From JBBREP01 sp036501845 (lineage in GTDB: Bacteria; Actinomycetota; Acidimicrobiia; IMCC26256; PALSA-610), in assembly GCA_036501845.1 (NCBI GenBank), contig DASXZO010000121.1:1-16851 (forward strand): a DNA stretch of 16,851 nucleotides, given 5' to 3'. The notes under the pieces were generated by a model. That model was not told the origin of the DNA and made no database searches. It saw nothing but the letters and a program-made list of their open reading frames with translations. This document shows positions 7,442-15,277 of the stretch, in pieces (the stretch's first letter is position 1; each line of letters opens with the position of its first letter). The translations under genes were made by a program, and so were the position numbers.

Positions 7442-9616
7442 TCAGCGCGCCGCGGTGTTCGGCAGCCAGCCCCATTGGCGCAACGTGTTGATGATGAGGT
7501 TCGTGTAGAACTTCGCGCCGTACGGCTGGGTGAGGTGGAGTTTCAGGCCGCCGTTGTCCTCGGAATCGAAGATCGCGTTCTGGTTGGCGTGGGTGCCGAA
7601 GAAGTACCAGTCGAGCACCTTGGCGTTCTTGTAGTTCTTGGCCTGCGACTCGATCAGCTGGTTGTTCGGGATCTCCCACCCTCGCTCGACCTTGTCGGTC
7701 ATGAACATCACGTGGCGCTTCGGACCGGCGATGTGCATCACGTCGCTCACGAAGTGGTTGCTGATCGTGCCGTTGTTGCCGCAGTGCACGATCACGATCG
7801 GACCGAGCTGATGATCCTTCTCGAGCAATTGCAGATAGTCGGAGCACAACGACGCTTGACGTCCCTCGACCGCGTTCACCCACACGCCGGGACCCACGAT
7901 GTGCCCGAGCGAGCGCTCGAGCAGGCCCGGCTTGTTCGCCGCGGCGAGGTTCGCACCGAGCATCACGGAGTCGCCGACGGCAGTGACGATGTAGCCCTTC
8001 GACCACACCTGCGGGTAGCCGGCGAACTGCGCGCTGGCCGGCGCGGGGTGCGTGCCGGGCTTCGGCTTCACGGTGGTGACGGTGCCCACCGACGGCGGCG
8101 TGCTGCTCGGCACCGGTGGCAGCGTGCCGCCCGTCTTCAAGATCTTGTCGCCGCCACCCGTCGCTACCTGGCCGCCGTTGACCGCCTTGCTCGGCTGGGC
8201 CACGGCGGCGAGTACACCAAGTGGCAACGCCAAGGCCACGATCGTGCCTGTGACCACGGCAAATCCCAGCAGTGCGGCCTCGCGACGCGTGCTCTCGGCG
8301 CTACGGAGCCCCCGGTAGGCGCGACCGATCACACCGCGCCGCACCGGCATCTCGAGGAAGCGGTACGACAGCTCGACCAAGCCGGCGATGAGCACCAACC
8401 GCACCACGAACAGGACGGGCGAGCTCCAGTGCACGTCGATGCCGGGGCGGGTGAACTCGAGCACCACCACACCCCAGATGTAGATGCCGTAGGAGCGCAC
8501 GCCGATTGCGCGCAGCGGGCGGATGCCGAGCCAGCGGTTCCAACTCGACGCCGGGTGCACGACGGCCACGATGATCGCGAGCGTGAGCACGTCGGTGAGC
8601 AGCAACCCGAAGTAGAAGAGCGCGTGGCTGTTCAACGTGGCGTACACCATCTCGACACCGAGCAGCACGAGCGCGACCACACCCATGATGTTGAGCGCGC
8701 GCGGCGCGCTCGGTGCCGGTGTGCCGCGGAACCGATCGGGTGCGGCGAGGAACGCGGCGAGCGCGCCGAGCAGCAGTGGGTACGCGCGGCTCAGCGTGTT
8801 CACGTAGAGCGTGTTCTGCACGTTGGCCGCCGACTGCGACGACGCGTGTAACCACACCATCGAGCCGAACCACGACACGAACGCGAGCGCGGCGATCGCG
8901 TACGGCATGCGCTTGCGGCCCAGCGTGGCCATGCCCGCGATGAACACGAGCGGCCACACCAGATAGAACTGCTCCTCCACCGCCAGCGACCAGAGGTGCT
9001 GCAGCGGCTGGCGCACCCCCTGCTCGTTGTAGAGCGCGTGGTGGAAGATCGACCACCAGTTCTCGCCCCAGAACCCGAAGAGCAGATCGCCACGGTTGGC
9101 GTGCAGCTCGCTGTTGTGGAAGATCGCGACGAACAGGCCGGTGAGCACGATCACCGCGACAAGAGCCGGGGCGAGGCGCCGGGCCCGCCGCAACCAGAAC
9201 GCGGTGAGGCTCACCCCACCCCGGTGGCGCCGCTCGGCCAGGAGTAGCGACGTGATCAGATAGCCGCTGATCACGAAGAACACCTCGACGCCGAGGAAGC
9301 CGCCACGCAGCAGCGAGTTGTCCGGCCGCCAGTGGAAGGCGAGCACCGCCAGCACCGAGATGGCGCGGAGGCCGTCGAGGCCCGGCAGGTAGCGCAGCCG
9401 TGTCTCACCGCGCGGCGTCGGATAACTGTCGGTCGCCGCGCCGTTGGAACCATTCGTCGGCGGACCCGCCACGGGAATCGCGGTCACAGGAACGTCGCGC
9501 GACACCGAAATGTCGTCGGACCGGTCGTCGTCGGGCGCGTCGTCAGGTGGGGCGATGGTGCCCGCGGCACCGCGACGCGCCTGCCCCTTCTCGACGACCA
9601 CGCCCCATTCTCGCAC
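7442..9616 (-). CDS. Membrane acyltransferase-3 with C-terminal SGNH domain (OafA-like)
   Basis: This 724-residue protein has two fused parts. Residues 1-70 are a disordered acidic/Thr-rich N-terminus. About 76-410 is an acyltransferase-3 membrane domain (YLPGLDGLRAISVLAVLAFH with conserved His95, then GVEVFFVISGYLIT), followed by another membrane segment (about 450-475) and a Gly/Pro/Thr/Val-rich linker. The extracytoplasmic SGNH hydrolase-like domain (about 530-720) shows VGDSVMLG with Ser550, GNNG with Asn614, and LHLT with His694. Such proteins move acyl groups, usually acetyl, across the membrane onto cell-surface glycans such as O-antigen, peptidoglycan or glycolipids. The triad Asp normally three residues before His694 is not in place; nearby acidic residues may substitute. 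The start is GTG at 9616; GTG codons a few residues later are possible. It heads a pair with the DMT exporter. Confidence 0.9.
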   Translation of the reverse strand: MREWGVVVEKGQARRGAAGTIAPPDDAPDDDRSDDISVSRDVPVTAIPVAGPPTNGSNGAATDSYPTPRGETRLRYLPGLDGLRAISVLAVLAFHWRPDNSLLRGGFLGVEVFFVISGYLITSLLLAERRHRGGVSLTAFWLRRARRLAPALVAVIVLTGLFVAIFHNSELHANRGDLLFGFWGENWWSIFHHALYNEQGVRQPLQHLWSLAVEEQFYLVWPLVFIAGMATLGRKRMPYAIAALAFVSWFGSMVWLHASSQSAANVQNTLYVNTLSRAYPLLLGALAAFLAAPDRFRGTPAPSAPRALNIMGVVALVLLGVEMVYATLNSHALFYFGLLLTDVLTLAIIVAVVHPASSWNRWLGIRPLRAIGVRSYGIYIWGVVVLEFTRPGIDVHWSSPVLFVVRLVLIAGLVELSYRFLEMPVRRGVIGRAYRGLRSAESTRREAALLGFAVVTGTIVALALPLGVLAAVAQPSKAVNGGQVATGGGDKILKTGGTLPPVPSSTPPSVGTVTTVKPKPGTHPAPASAQFAGYPQVWSKGYIVTAVGDSVMLGANLAAANKPGLLERSLGHIVGPGVWVNAVEGRQASLCSDYLQLLEKDHQLGPIVIVHCGNNGTISNHFVSDVMHIAGPKRHVMFMTDKVERGWEIPNNQLIESQAKNYKNAKVLDWYFFGTHANQNAIFDSEDNGGLKLHLTQPYGAKFYTNLIINTLRQWGWLPNTAAR

Positions 9617-9641
9617 CTCGACCCCGCTCCACCGGGCCGCG

Positions 9642-9695
9642 TTGCGAAATCTTGCGAATTGCCAAGGAGTTGCCTGGGAAGTTGCCCGAGAGTTG
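9642..9695 (-). repeat. Short direct repeats, 11-12 bp period, upstream of the acyltransferase gene
   Basis: Read on the minus strand, CAAYT recurs four times, at plus positions 9691-9695, 9680-9684, 9668-9672 and 9657-9661 (steps of 11, 12 and 11). The last three are preceded by GG (GGCAAYT). Two CGCAA words follow at 9652-9656 and 9642-9646, 10 bases apart. The array fills most of the 85-base gap, 26-79 bases upstream of the acyltransferase GTG. About one helical turn per repeat would suit a regulator binding one DNA face. No -10 box is evident. Confidence 0.45.
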
Positions 9696-9701
9696 GTGTC
9701 G

Positions 9702-10988
9702 CTACCAGCGATCTTCGAGCGGCACCGAGAAGCGTTCGATGTAGGGCGCCGCCGCGGCGCGGATCTCGCGTGCGTCGAGACCGAGCTGGTCGAGGTCGTA
9801 GATCACGCCACCGAACTTGCCACGCGGATGGTCGGCCATGAACGCGTCCATCGCCGCGCGGGTATCGCCGGTGAACTCCAGACCGGCGACGCCGTAGATC
9901 CGTTCGACCATGGCCACGTCGTCGATCATGAAGTCGTCGAACTGCACGTCGACCGACCGGCCTACCGGAACGAGATCACGGTCGCGCACGCATGCCGCGT
10001 ACAGATCGAGGATGCGATCGCACCAGTACCGCGCGATCGCCTGCACGTCGATCGGGGCGTCGTGGTTCGTACGGGCCGAGTATGCCGCCATGGTGGCGAA
10101 GCTCGCGATCACCGAGACCGGATCGCGGTGCGTGAACACCACCGTGGCATCGGGAAAGGCATGCAGGACGGCCGGGATCTGCTCAAGATGCTGTGGCGAC
10201 TTCAGCACCCAGCGCTTGGCGCCCTCGCGCTGGTGCTGGCACACCTGGAGCAGCTCGCGCAGGAACTCATAGCTCGACCGCTGGTCGTGCGCGCGGTAGT
10301 AGTCGCGCCAGCTCGGCACGAGCGCGGTGGTCTCGAACAGCATCGTCGACGCGTCGATCGCGAGGAGCTGGATCTCCTCGTGCACGTGGTCGACCGTCAT
10401 CTCGTGCATCCGGTGGAACTCAGGCATCACCTCGTCGACGAACGCGATGCCCGCGGCACAGCGTTCGCGGCGGCCGTCGAGCTGGCCACCGCAATCGGGT
10501 TGCTCGGCGCGCGGCGGTACCGGCTCGAGACTCTCCCAGTACGCGAGGCTGCGAAGCTCGCGGTCGGCAGCCATCAAGTTGTGGAGATGCGTCGTGCCGG
10601 TGCGCGGCAGACCGACGATCACGATCGGCGCGACGATCGGTTCGTCGCGCAGCTCGGGGTGCCGCGCGACGTAGTCGTGCGCAAGCAACCGGTTCGTCAC
10701 GATCTGACTCAACTGCGCGCGCGCAACGAGCCGCCCACCCGCGCTGAGCGCACCCTCGCGTTCGAGCGCCCCCGCCAACACGCGCAGTCGCTCGAGGAAG
10801 GCGGCGTCGCCATCGTCGGCGAGGTCGTCGAGTGCCGTCTGGGCGCGCGCCTCGGCGACGATCGCCGCCACATCGAGATCGACGCCGGCACCGAACACAG
10901 CCATGCCGTCGAGCATCTCGCGCGCCGCGGCCGAGAACCGCGGCTCGGCCAGGTCGTCGATGCGGATGGCCGCGGGGCGGCTGCTCAC
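9702..10988 (-). CDS. PAPS-dependent sulfotransferase (Sulfotransferase_3 family)
   Basis: This 428-residue cytoplasmic enzyme is predicted to transfer sulfate from PAPS to a hydroxyl or amine acceptor. The 5'-phosphosulfate loop is IVIVGLPRTGTTH (about residues 122-134) and the 3'-phosphate-binding element is FTHRDPVSVIAS (285-296). Between them, LKSPQHL (Lys263) matches a segment conserved in this family. The N-terminal 120 residues are helical and rich in Asp/Ala. The start is GTG at 10988, 29 bases after the oxidoreductase stop, so it is the last gene of the proposed six-gene unit. Family members in actinobacteria act on lipids, glycans and small molecules; the acceptor is unknown. The stop is followed by the repeat array upstream of the acyltransferase gene. 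Confidence 0.88.
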   Translation of the reverse strand: MSSRPAAIRIDDLAEPRFSAAAREMLDGMAVFGAGVDLDVAAIVAEARAQTALDDLADDGDAAFLERLRVLAGALEREGALSAGGRLVARAQLSQIVTNRLLAHDYVARHPELRDEPIVAPIVIVGLPRTGTTHLHNLMAADRELRSLAYWESLEPVPPRAEQPDCGGQLDGRRERCAAGIAFVDEVMPEFHRMHEMTVDHVHEEIQLLAIDASTMLFETTALVPSWRDYYRAHDQRSSYEFLRELLQVCQHQREGAKRWVLKSPQHLEQIPAVLHAFPDATVVFTHRDPVSVIASFATMAAYSARTNHDAPIDVQAIARYWCDRILDLYAACVRDRDLVPVGRSVDVQFDDFMIDDVAMVERIYGVAGLEFTGDTRAAMDAFMADHPRGKFGGVIYDLDQLGLDAREIRAAAAPYIERFSVPLEDRW

Positions 10989-11017
10989 GGGCGCGTGTTC
11001 CGGATCGCCGGCGCCGC

Positions 11018-12064
11018 TCAGACGGCGGTGGGCCGGCGGGGCTCGAGGCCGGCCGCCCGGTACACGTCGTCGATCACCCGCATGTTGGCCACGGAGTCAT
11101 CGGTGCCGGTCAGCAGGTGTGACCGGTCGCCGGCGATGACCGCGGCGAAGGCGCCCAGCTGGTGCCAGTAGGTGCTGCGCTTGTCGGGATCGTGCACGCT
11201 CGTGCGGCCCGTGGCCGTGCGGATCGAGGCCCGGTGGTACACGTGCGGCTGGGTGACGTTCAAGCAGCGCAACTCCCCCGCATTGCCGGTGACGCGCACA
11301 GTGATCCGCAGGCCCACACCCGACCAGAGCGATGCGTGGATGCGGCCGCGCAAGCGGGCTTCGCCCGCGCTGTCGAAGTCGAGCTCGGCGCGGATCCAGC
11401 GGTCGATCTCCGGCCGTTTGTGCAACGTCTTCGCTTCGGCCTTTGCCACATGTGGCTCACCCGCGCCGGTGGCATCGGCGAACGCGCGCAACTGATGGAT
11501 CGCGTAGCAGCCCGTGTCCATCAACGCGCCGCCCGCGAGCCCGATGTCGTAGCGGATGTCGTTCGGCAACGGCAGCGGGATGCACATGAACGTCTCGATG
11601 TTGCGTACCTTGCCGAGCTCGCCGCTCGAGATGATGCCGCGGATGCGTTCGGCCAGCGGGTGGTATCGCCAGTGGAACGCCTCCATGAGCACGAGCTCGG
11701 GATGGCGCGCCGCCACCGCGGCAACGGCCTCGGCTTCGTCGGCGTTCGCGGTGAACGGCTTCTCGCACAACACGTGCTTGCCGGCCTCGAGCGCGGCGAT
11801 CGTGTAGTGACCGTGCAAACCGTTCGGGAGTGGGTTGTAGATCGCGTCGATGTCGGGATCGGCGATCAACTGCTCGTACGAGTCGAGCACGCGCGGAATC
11901 CCGTGCTTCGTGGCGAACGTGTGGGCCTTCGACCGATCACGCGCCGCGACGGCCATCACTTCCACGCCGTGCACATCGCGCGCGGGCTTGAGCAGCGCGG
12001 TGGGTGCGATGCGAGCCGCCCCCAGCGTGCCGACGCGCAGCATCGGCTCGGTCGACGCGCTCAT
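11018..12064 (-). CDS. Gfo/Idh/MocA-family NAD(P)-dependent oxidoreductase
   Basis: This 348-residue dehydrogenase has an N-terminal Rossmann fold (RVGTLGAARIA at about residues 10-20) and the family's EKP motif (101-103, catalytic Lys102) preceded by GKHVLC. FHWRYHPLAERI (130-141) and GGALMDTGCYAIH (178-190) mark the C-terminal substrate-binding domain. The GCY form with Tyr187 resembles the dihydrodiol/xylose dehydrogenase branch, which oxidises sugars or cyclic diols; that sub-assignment is tentative. The ATG start overlaps the CoA-transferase stop as ATGA, so translation is probably coupled. Met8 is an alternative start. Confidence 0.9.
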   Translation of the reverse strand: MSASTEPMLRVGTLGAARIAPTALLKPARDVHGVEVMAVAARDRSKAHTFATKHGIPRVLDSYEQLIADPDIDAIYNPLPNGLHGHYTIAALEAGKHVLCEKPFTANADEAEAVAAVAARHPELVLMEAFHWRYHPLAERIRGIISSGELGKVRNIETFMCIPLPLPNDIRYDIGLAGGALMDTGCYAIHQLRAFADATGAGEPHVAKAEAKTLHKRPEIDRWIRAELDFDSAGEARLRGRIHASLWSGVGLRITVRVTGNAGELRCLNVTQPHVYHRASIRTATGRTSVHDPDKRSTYWHQLGAFAAVIAGDRSHLLTGTDDSVANMRVIDDVYRAAGLEPRRPTAV

Positions 12065-13311
12065 CCGTTCACGACCTCGGCGTCGCGCAGTGACTTGATC
12101 TTGGCGTCGTCGTAGCCGAGCACGCCGCGCAGCACCTCTTCGGTGTGCTCGCCGACGGTGGGCGCGCGCGTCGGCACCGGCGACTCCTCGCCGATCATCT
12201 TGAGCGGGAACGGCAATTGCTCGCAGTCGAGACGCTCACGATCGATCCACGGAAGGCGCTCAACGAACTGAGGGTCGTCGACGATGGTCTTCGGCGTGTT
12301 CACCGGCGCGATCGGCGTGTTGGCCCGGTTGCCGAGCTCTATCCACTCGGCACTCGTACGGGTCTTGAACTCGTCGCGCAACAGCACGTGCAGCTCCGTG
12401 TTGCCGCGCGCGTGATCGGCGAACTGTTCCCCGGGCCAGCGTTCGAACCACTCCGAATGACCCACTGCCTCGCAGAAGTTCTTGAAGAACTCGCGCTCGC
12501 TGGCCATGAACAGCACGTGGCCGTCAGCCGTCTCGTACATCTGGTAGCGCACGCCCTCTTTCATTCCGGCGGTGCCGGGCGCGCGCCGCTCGTAGTTGTC
12601 GGAGGCGTTACCTGTGACCTCCGACTCCGGGCGGTCGTACGCCTTCCACGTCTCGATGCGATACCAGTCGAAGTAGGCCGCGGCGTCCGACTGTGCGATC
12701 TCCATGAACGCGCCCTCGCCTGTGGCGCGAGCGCGGATGATGGCGGCGAGGATTCCGAGCGAGCCGAACACCGGCCCGGCGTGGATGCCGATCGACGTGT
12801 GCTCGGGGATGTAACAGAAGCCATCGTCGTCGTACGCGGGCGGAACCTGGCCGGCCCACGTGTCGTAGGCGATGCCGTGGCTCGGCATGTCCTTGTAGGG
12901 ACCAGTCATGCCGTAGCCCGAGATCGTGCAGAACACGATCCGCGGGTTCACCTGCTTGAGGTCGTCGTAGCCGAGGCCGCGCTTGGCGAGCGCGCCCGGG
13001 CGCATCGCCTCCACCACCGCGTCGGCACCGCGCACGAGATCCTTGTAGATCTCGACGCCCTCGGGCTTGCGCAGATCGATCGCGATCGAATGCTTGCCGC
13101 GATGGATGTGCAGATGCAGTAACGAATTGTTATTGACAATGGGCCACGTCATGCGGCGGATGTAGTCACCCTGCGGCGGCTCCACCTTGATCACCTCGGC
13201 GCCCATGTCGGCGAGGTGCAAGGTGATCGCGCCGGGCCCGAGCAGTGCGCTCTCGATGATGCGCACGCCGTCGAGCAGCCCCTTCGGTTGTGATTCGGAG
13301 TTGTCGGTCAT
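12061..13311 (-). CDS. Family III CoA-transferase (CaiB/BaiF type)
   Basis: This 416-residue enzyme belongs to the formyl-CoA transferase / carnitine CoA-transferase / alpha-methylacyl-CoA racemase superfamily, which moves CoA between carboxylic acids or epimerises acyl-CoAs. Seen: the N-terminal LLDGVRIIESALLGPGA, ADMGAEVIKVEPPQGD (34-49), RGKHSIAIDLRKPEG, and catalytic Asp209 in AQSDAAAYF, followed by the ANTPIAPVNTP segment common to the family. The length is normal. Residues 58-64 use AT-rich codons including TTA for Leu64, unlike the surrounding gene. It starts 12 bases after the amidohydrolase stop without an obvious ribosome binding site, and its stop overlaps the next start. Its likely role is to activate the acid product of this cluster as a CoA thioester; acyl donor and acceptor are unknown. 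Confidence 0.92.
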   Translation of the reverse strand: MTDNSESQPKGLLDGVRIIESALLGPGAITLHLADMGAEVIKVEPPQGDYIRRMTWPIVNNNSLLHLHIHRGKHSIAIDLRKPEGVEIYKDLVRGADAVVEAMRPGALAKRGLGYDDLKQVNPRIVFCTISGYGMTGPYKDMPSHGIAYDTWAGQVPPAYDDDGFCYIPEHTSIGIHAGPVFGSLGILAAIIRARATGEGAFMEIAQSDAAAYFDWYRIETWKAYDRPESEVTGNASDNYERRAPGTAGMKEGVRYQMYETADGHVLFMASEREFFKNFCEAVGHSEWFERWPGEQFADHARGNTELHVLLRDEFKTRTSAEWIELGNRANTPIAPVNTPKTIVDDPQFVERLPWIDRERLDCEQLPFPLKMIGEESPVPTRAPTVGEHTEEVLRGVLGYDDAKIKSLRDAEVVNG

Positions 13312-13323
13312 CGGCTCGGCAAC

Positions 13324-14751
13324 TTAGGACCGCTCGATGCGGCGATGCAGTTCGGCCACCGCATCGGGCACCCACGTGCGTTGCGCGTCGGCCGCCGCGG
13401 CGTCGACCGTCGCGGCATCGAGCCCGTAGACCCTGCACGCGTTCTCGCTGAGGATCGCGTCCTTCATCGCATCGGTGAGCGCGGGATAGCCGTAGCGCTC
13501 TTGGTACGAAGCGGGAATGGTGAAGGCGCGGAACGCATCGATCAGCGCTTGCGGCGAGCCGTACCAGGTGGAGTCGGTGCCCCACACGATGCGCTCCGGG
13601 CCGAGCGCTACGAGCAGCTTGCCGAGCACGTGCGCGGCCTCGTGGGGACGGCGGGCGACGAGGAACCACGTGCTGCCCAGCTCGGCGTACACGTTGCCGT
13701 GAGCGCCGATACCAGCGTCGGCACAGCTCGCCACGAGCCGGTCGACACCCTGGAGCGCTGAGTCGCCATCGCCTGACGCGTGGTTTGAGTGCGCCGTGAG
13801 TTCGTGCGGGAACGCGCCCTCGGCACCGTCGGGATTGCGCTCGTAGCCTGAGTGGTACACGACGAATGCGATGTCGGGGAACTGCGCGGCTGCCGGCCCG
13901 ATGTCGCGAGGCGACGCCGCGGCGACCGATGCGTCGGGGATCGGGCCACCAAGGCCTTTGTGCGCCGCGACCACAGGCCGCGCGCCCGCACCGGAGAGCG
14001 CGCGCACCCGTTCGAGGAACGGGATACCCACCTCCGGGTCGTCGAGGAACCAGCCGCCAGTGGGCGATGCCTCGGTAGGCGGGCCGTAGAGCGTGTACAC
14101 CTTCCAGCCCGACGGGTGAAGTTGCGCGGCCCAGTCCGGCATGCGATCGAGCTCGCCGGTGATGTTGGGATGCACGATCGTGTGGGTGAGCACGCGGCGC
14201 GTGTCGGCGTAACGGTCCACCACCTCGCGCGCCGCGGCGATCTGCTCGTTGGTGAGCAAACCGTCGGGTGGCGGTCCGGGTGTGGACGTGAGCAGCGCGA
14301 TCACGGTCTCGCTCTCGGCGAACACGTGCGTGGCCCACGCGGTGGCATCGATGAGTCGCGCGTCGATGGTGCGCTCCCAGCGATCGGGATCGACCATGTG
14401 CAGGAAGCCGCCGAGCGCGGCCGCGCTCGCGCCGGTGAAACGGCGCGCGTCGACGAGATGAGTCTGCACGTCGACGACAGGCGTGTTGTTGGGGCTCGAC
14501 AGGGCAACGTCGGCGGCGTCGAGGTCGTGCTCGGCTTCGGGCGGCACCGCATAGAAGCCACCGCCGTGCGCGGCGTCGATCGCCCGCAAGGTCGCGGCCG
14601 TGTCACGCCGGTCGCCCGCAAGCCCCTGCGGCCGGCCGTCGGCGCGCAGTTGCTCGAGCGCGCGCTCGTCTTCAGGTCGCAACGGCAGCGGCGCGAACTC
14701 GTCGGTGGCGCGCCGGCTCAACAACAACCCACCCGCCCGCCGATCGGTCAC
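13324..14751 (-). CDS. Amidohydrolase-2 family protein (COG2159-like metal-dependent TIM barrel)
   Basis: This 475-residue protein resembles the ACMSD/amidohydrolase-2 group of TIM-barrel hydrolases and decarboxylases. An N-terminal extension of about 85 residues precedes strand 1. Likely metal and active-site residues: DVQTH (94-98), where Gln96 stands at the first position of the usual HxH and His98 at the second; the Lys in GWKVYTLYG; the His in AAHKGL; the His in YHSGYE; and the Asp in WGTDSTW. The family hydrolyses C-N or C-C bonds or decarboxylates cyclic/aromatic acids, so a catabolic step is plausible; the substrate is unknown. The start is GTG at 14751, 10 bases downstream of ogt, and the stop is TAA 12 bases before the CoA-transferase start. 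Confidence 0.85.
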   Translation of the reverse strand: MTDRRAGGLLLSRRATDEFAPLPLRPEDERALEQLRADGRPQGLAGDRRDTAATLRAIDAAHGGGFYAVPPEAEHDLDAADVALSSPNNTPVVDVQTHLVDARRFTGASAAALGGFLHMVDPDRWERTIDARLIDATAWATHVFAESETVIALLTSTPGPPPDGLLTNEQIAAAREVVDRYADTRRVLTHTIVHPNITGELDRMPDWAAQLHPSGWKVYTLYGPPTEASPTGGWFLDDPEVGIPFLERVRALSGAGARPVVAAHKGLGGPIPDASVAAASPRDIGPAAAQFPDIAFVVYHSGYERNPDGAEGAFPHELTAHSNHASGDGDSALQGVDRLVASCADAGIGAHGNVYAELGSTWFLVARRPHEAAHVLGKLLVALGPERIVWGTDSTWYGSPQALIDAFRAFTIPASYQERYGYPALTDAMKDAILSENACRVYGLDAATVDAAAADAQRTWVPDAVAELHRRIERS

Positions 14752-14761
14752 ACCTGTGTGT

Positions 14762-15277
14762 CTAGCGCGCGTGGTCGTACTCGTGGGCGAGCAACCATTC
14801 CTTCACGGGGAGGCCCCATCCGAAATGGTGCGGCGAGCCGTCGGACGCCACCACGCGGTGGCACGGCACGAACAGCGACGCGGCGTTTCGGGCGCATACC
14901 TGGCCCGCCGCACGGGCACCGCGCGGGAGATCGATGCGCTTGGCGAGTTCGCCGTAGCTGATCGGCTCACCCGGCGCGATGCGGCGGAGCTCGTGCCACC
15001 CGCGTTCGCGCAGCGCGGTGGAGCGTTGGATCACGGGAACCGCGTCGATCGCGGCCACGTCGCCGGCGAAGAACGCGACGACGGCGTCGGCGATCGGGCC
15101 GAGCGAGTCCGTGTCAGCAATGTCGGTGGGGCGGATCGCCGGGTGGATGAGCACGGTGAGGCGATCGAGGTCGTCGGTGAAGCCCGACGCGAGCACGACG
15201 CCGTCACGAGCGATCACGGTGAACGGTCCGGCGGGTGTGCTGAGCGTGCCCGCGACTGCGGAGTGGTCGGTGTTCAT
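14762..15277 (-). CDS. ogt: Methylated-DNA--protein-cysteine S-methyltransferase (O6-alkylguanine repair)
   Basis: This suicide repair protein takes the alkyl group from O6-alkylguanine (and O4-alkylthymine) onto an active-site cysteine. With the ATG at 15277 it has 171 residues, normal for Ogt. The acceptor is Cys139 in VPCHRVV. The preceding helix contains ARNAASLF, where most members have an Asn-Pro. The C-terminal FGWGLPVKEWLLAHE matches the family end. The frame stays open to 15346, but 15277 is preferred: GGAGG lies ten bases upstream and the start overlaps the alkA stop by one base (TGATG). It follows alkA, whose Ada part lacks an O6-methyltransferase domain, so the two together cover the activities of E. 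coli Ada plus AlkA. The same alkA-ogt order is known in Mycobacterium tuberculosis (Rv1317c-Rv1316c). Confidence 0.95.
   Translation of the reverse strand: MNTDHSAVAGTLSTPAGPFTVIARDGVVLASGFTDDLDRLTVLIHPAIRPTDIADTDSLGPIADAVVAFFAGDVAAIDAVPVIQRSTALRERGWHELRRIAPGEPISYGELAKRIDLPRGARAAGQVCARNAASLFVPCHRVVASDGSPHHFGWGLPVKEWLLAHEYDHAR

Noticed and set aside
8052..8318. Plus-strand open frame of 88 codons opposite the acyltransferase linker
   Set aside because: It is the antisense of the Gly/Pro/Thr/Val-rich linker and has no ribosome site or recognisable domain.
13133..13138. Perfect TTGACA -35 hexamer on the plus strand inside the CoA-transferase gene
   Set aside because: No -10-like sequence lies at 16-18 bases; the nearest TGTAGT is 22 bases away. 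No plus-strand gene follows.
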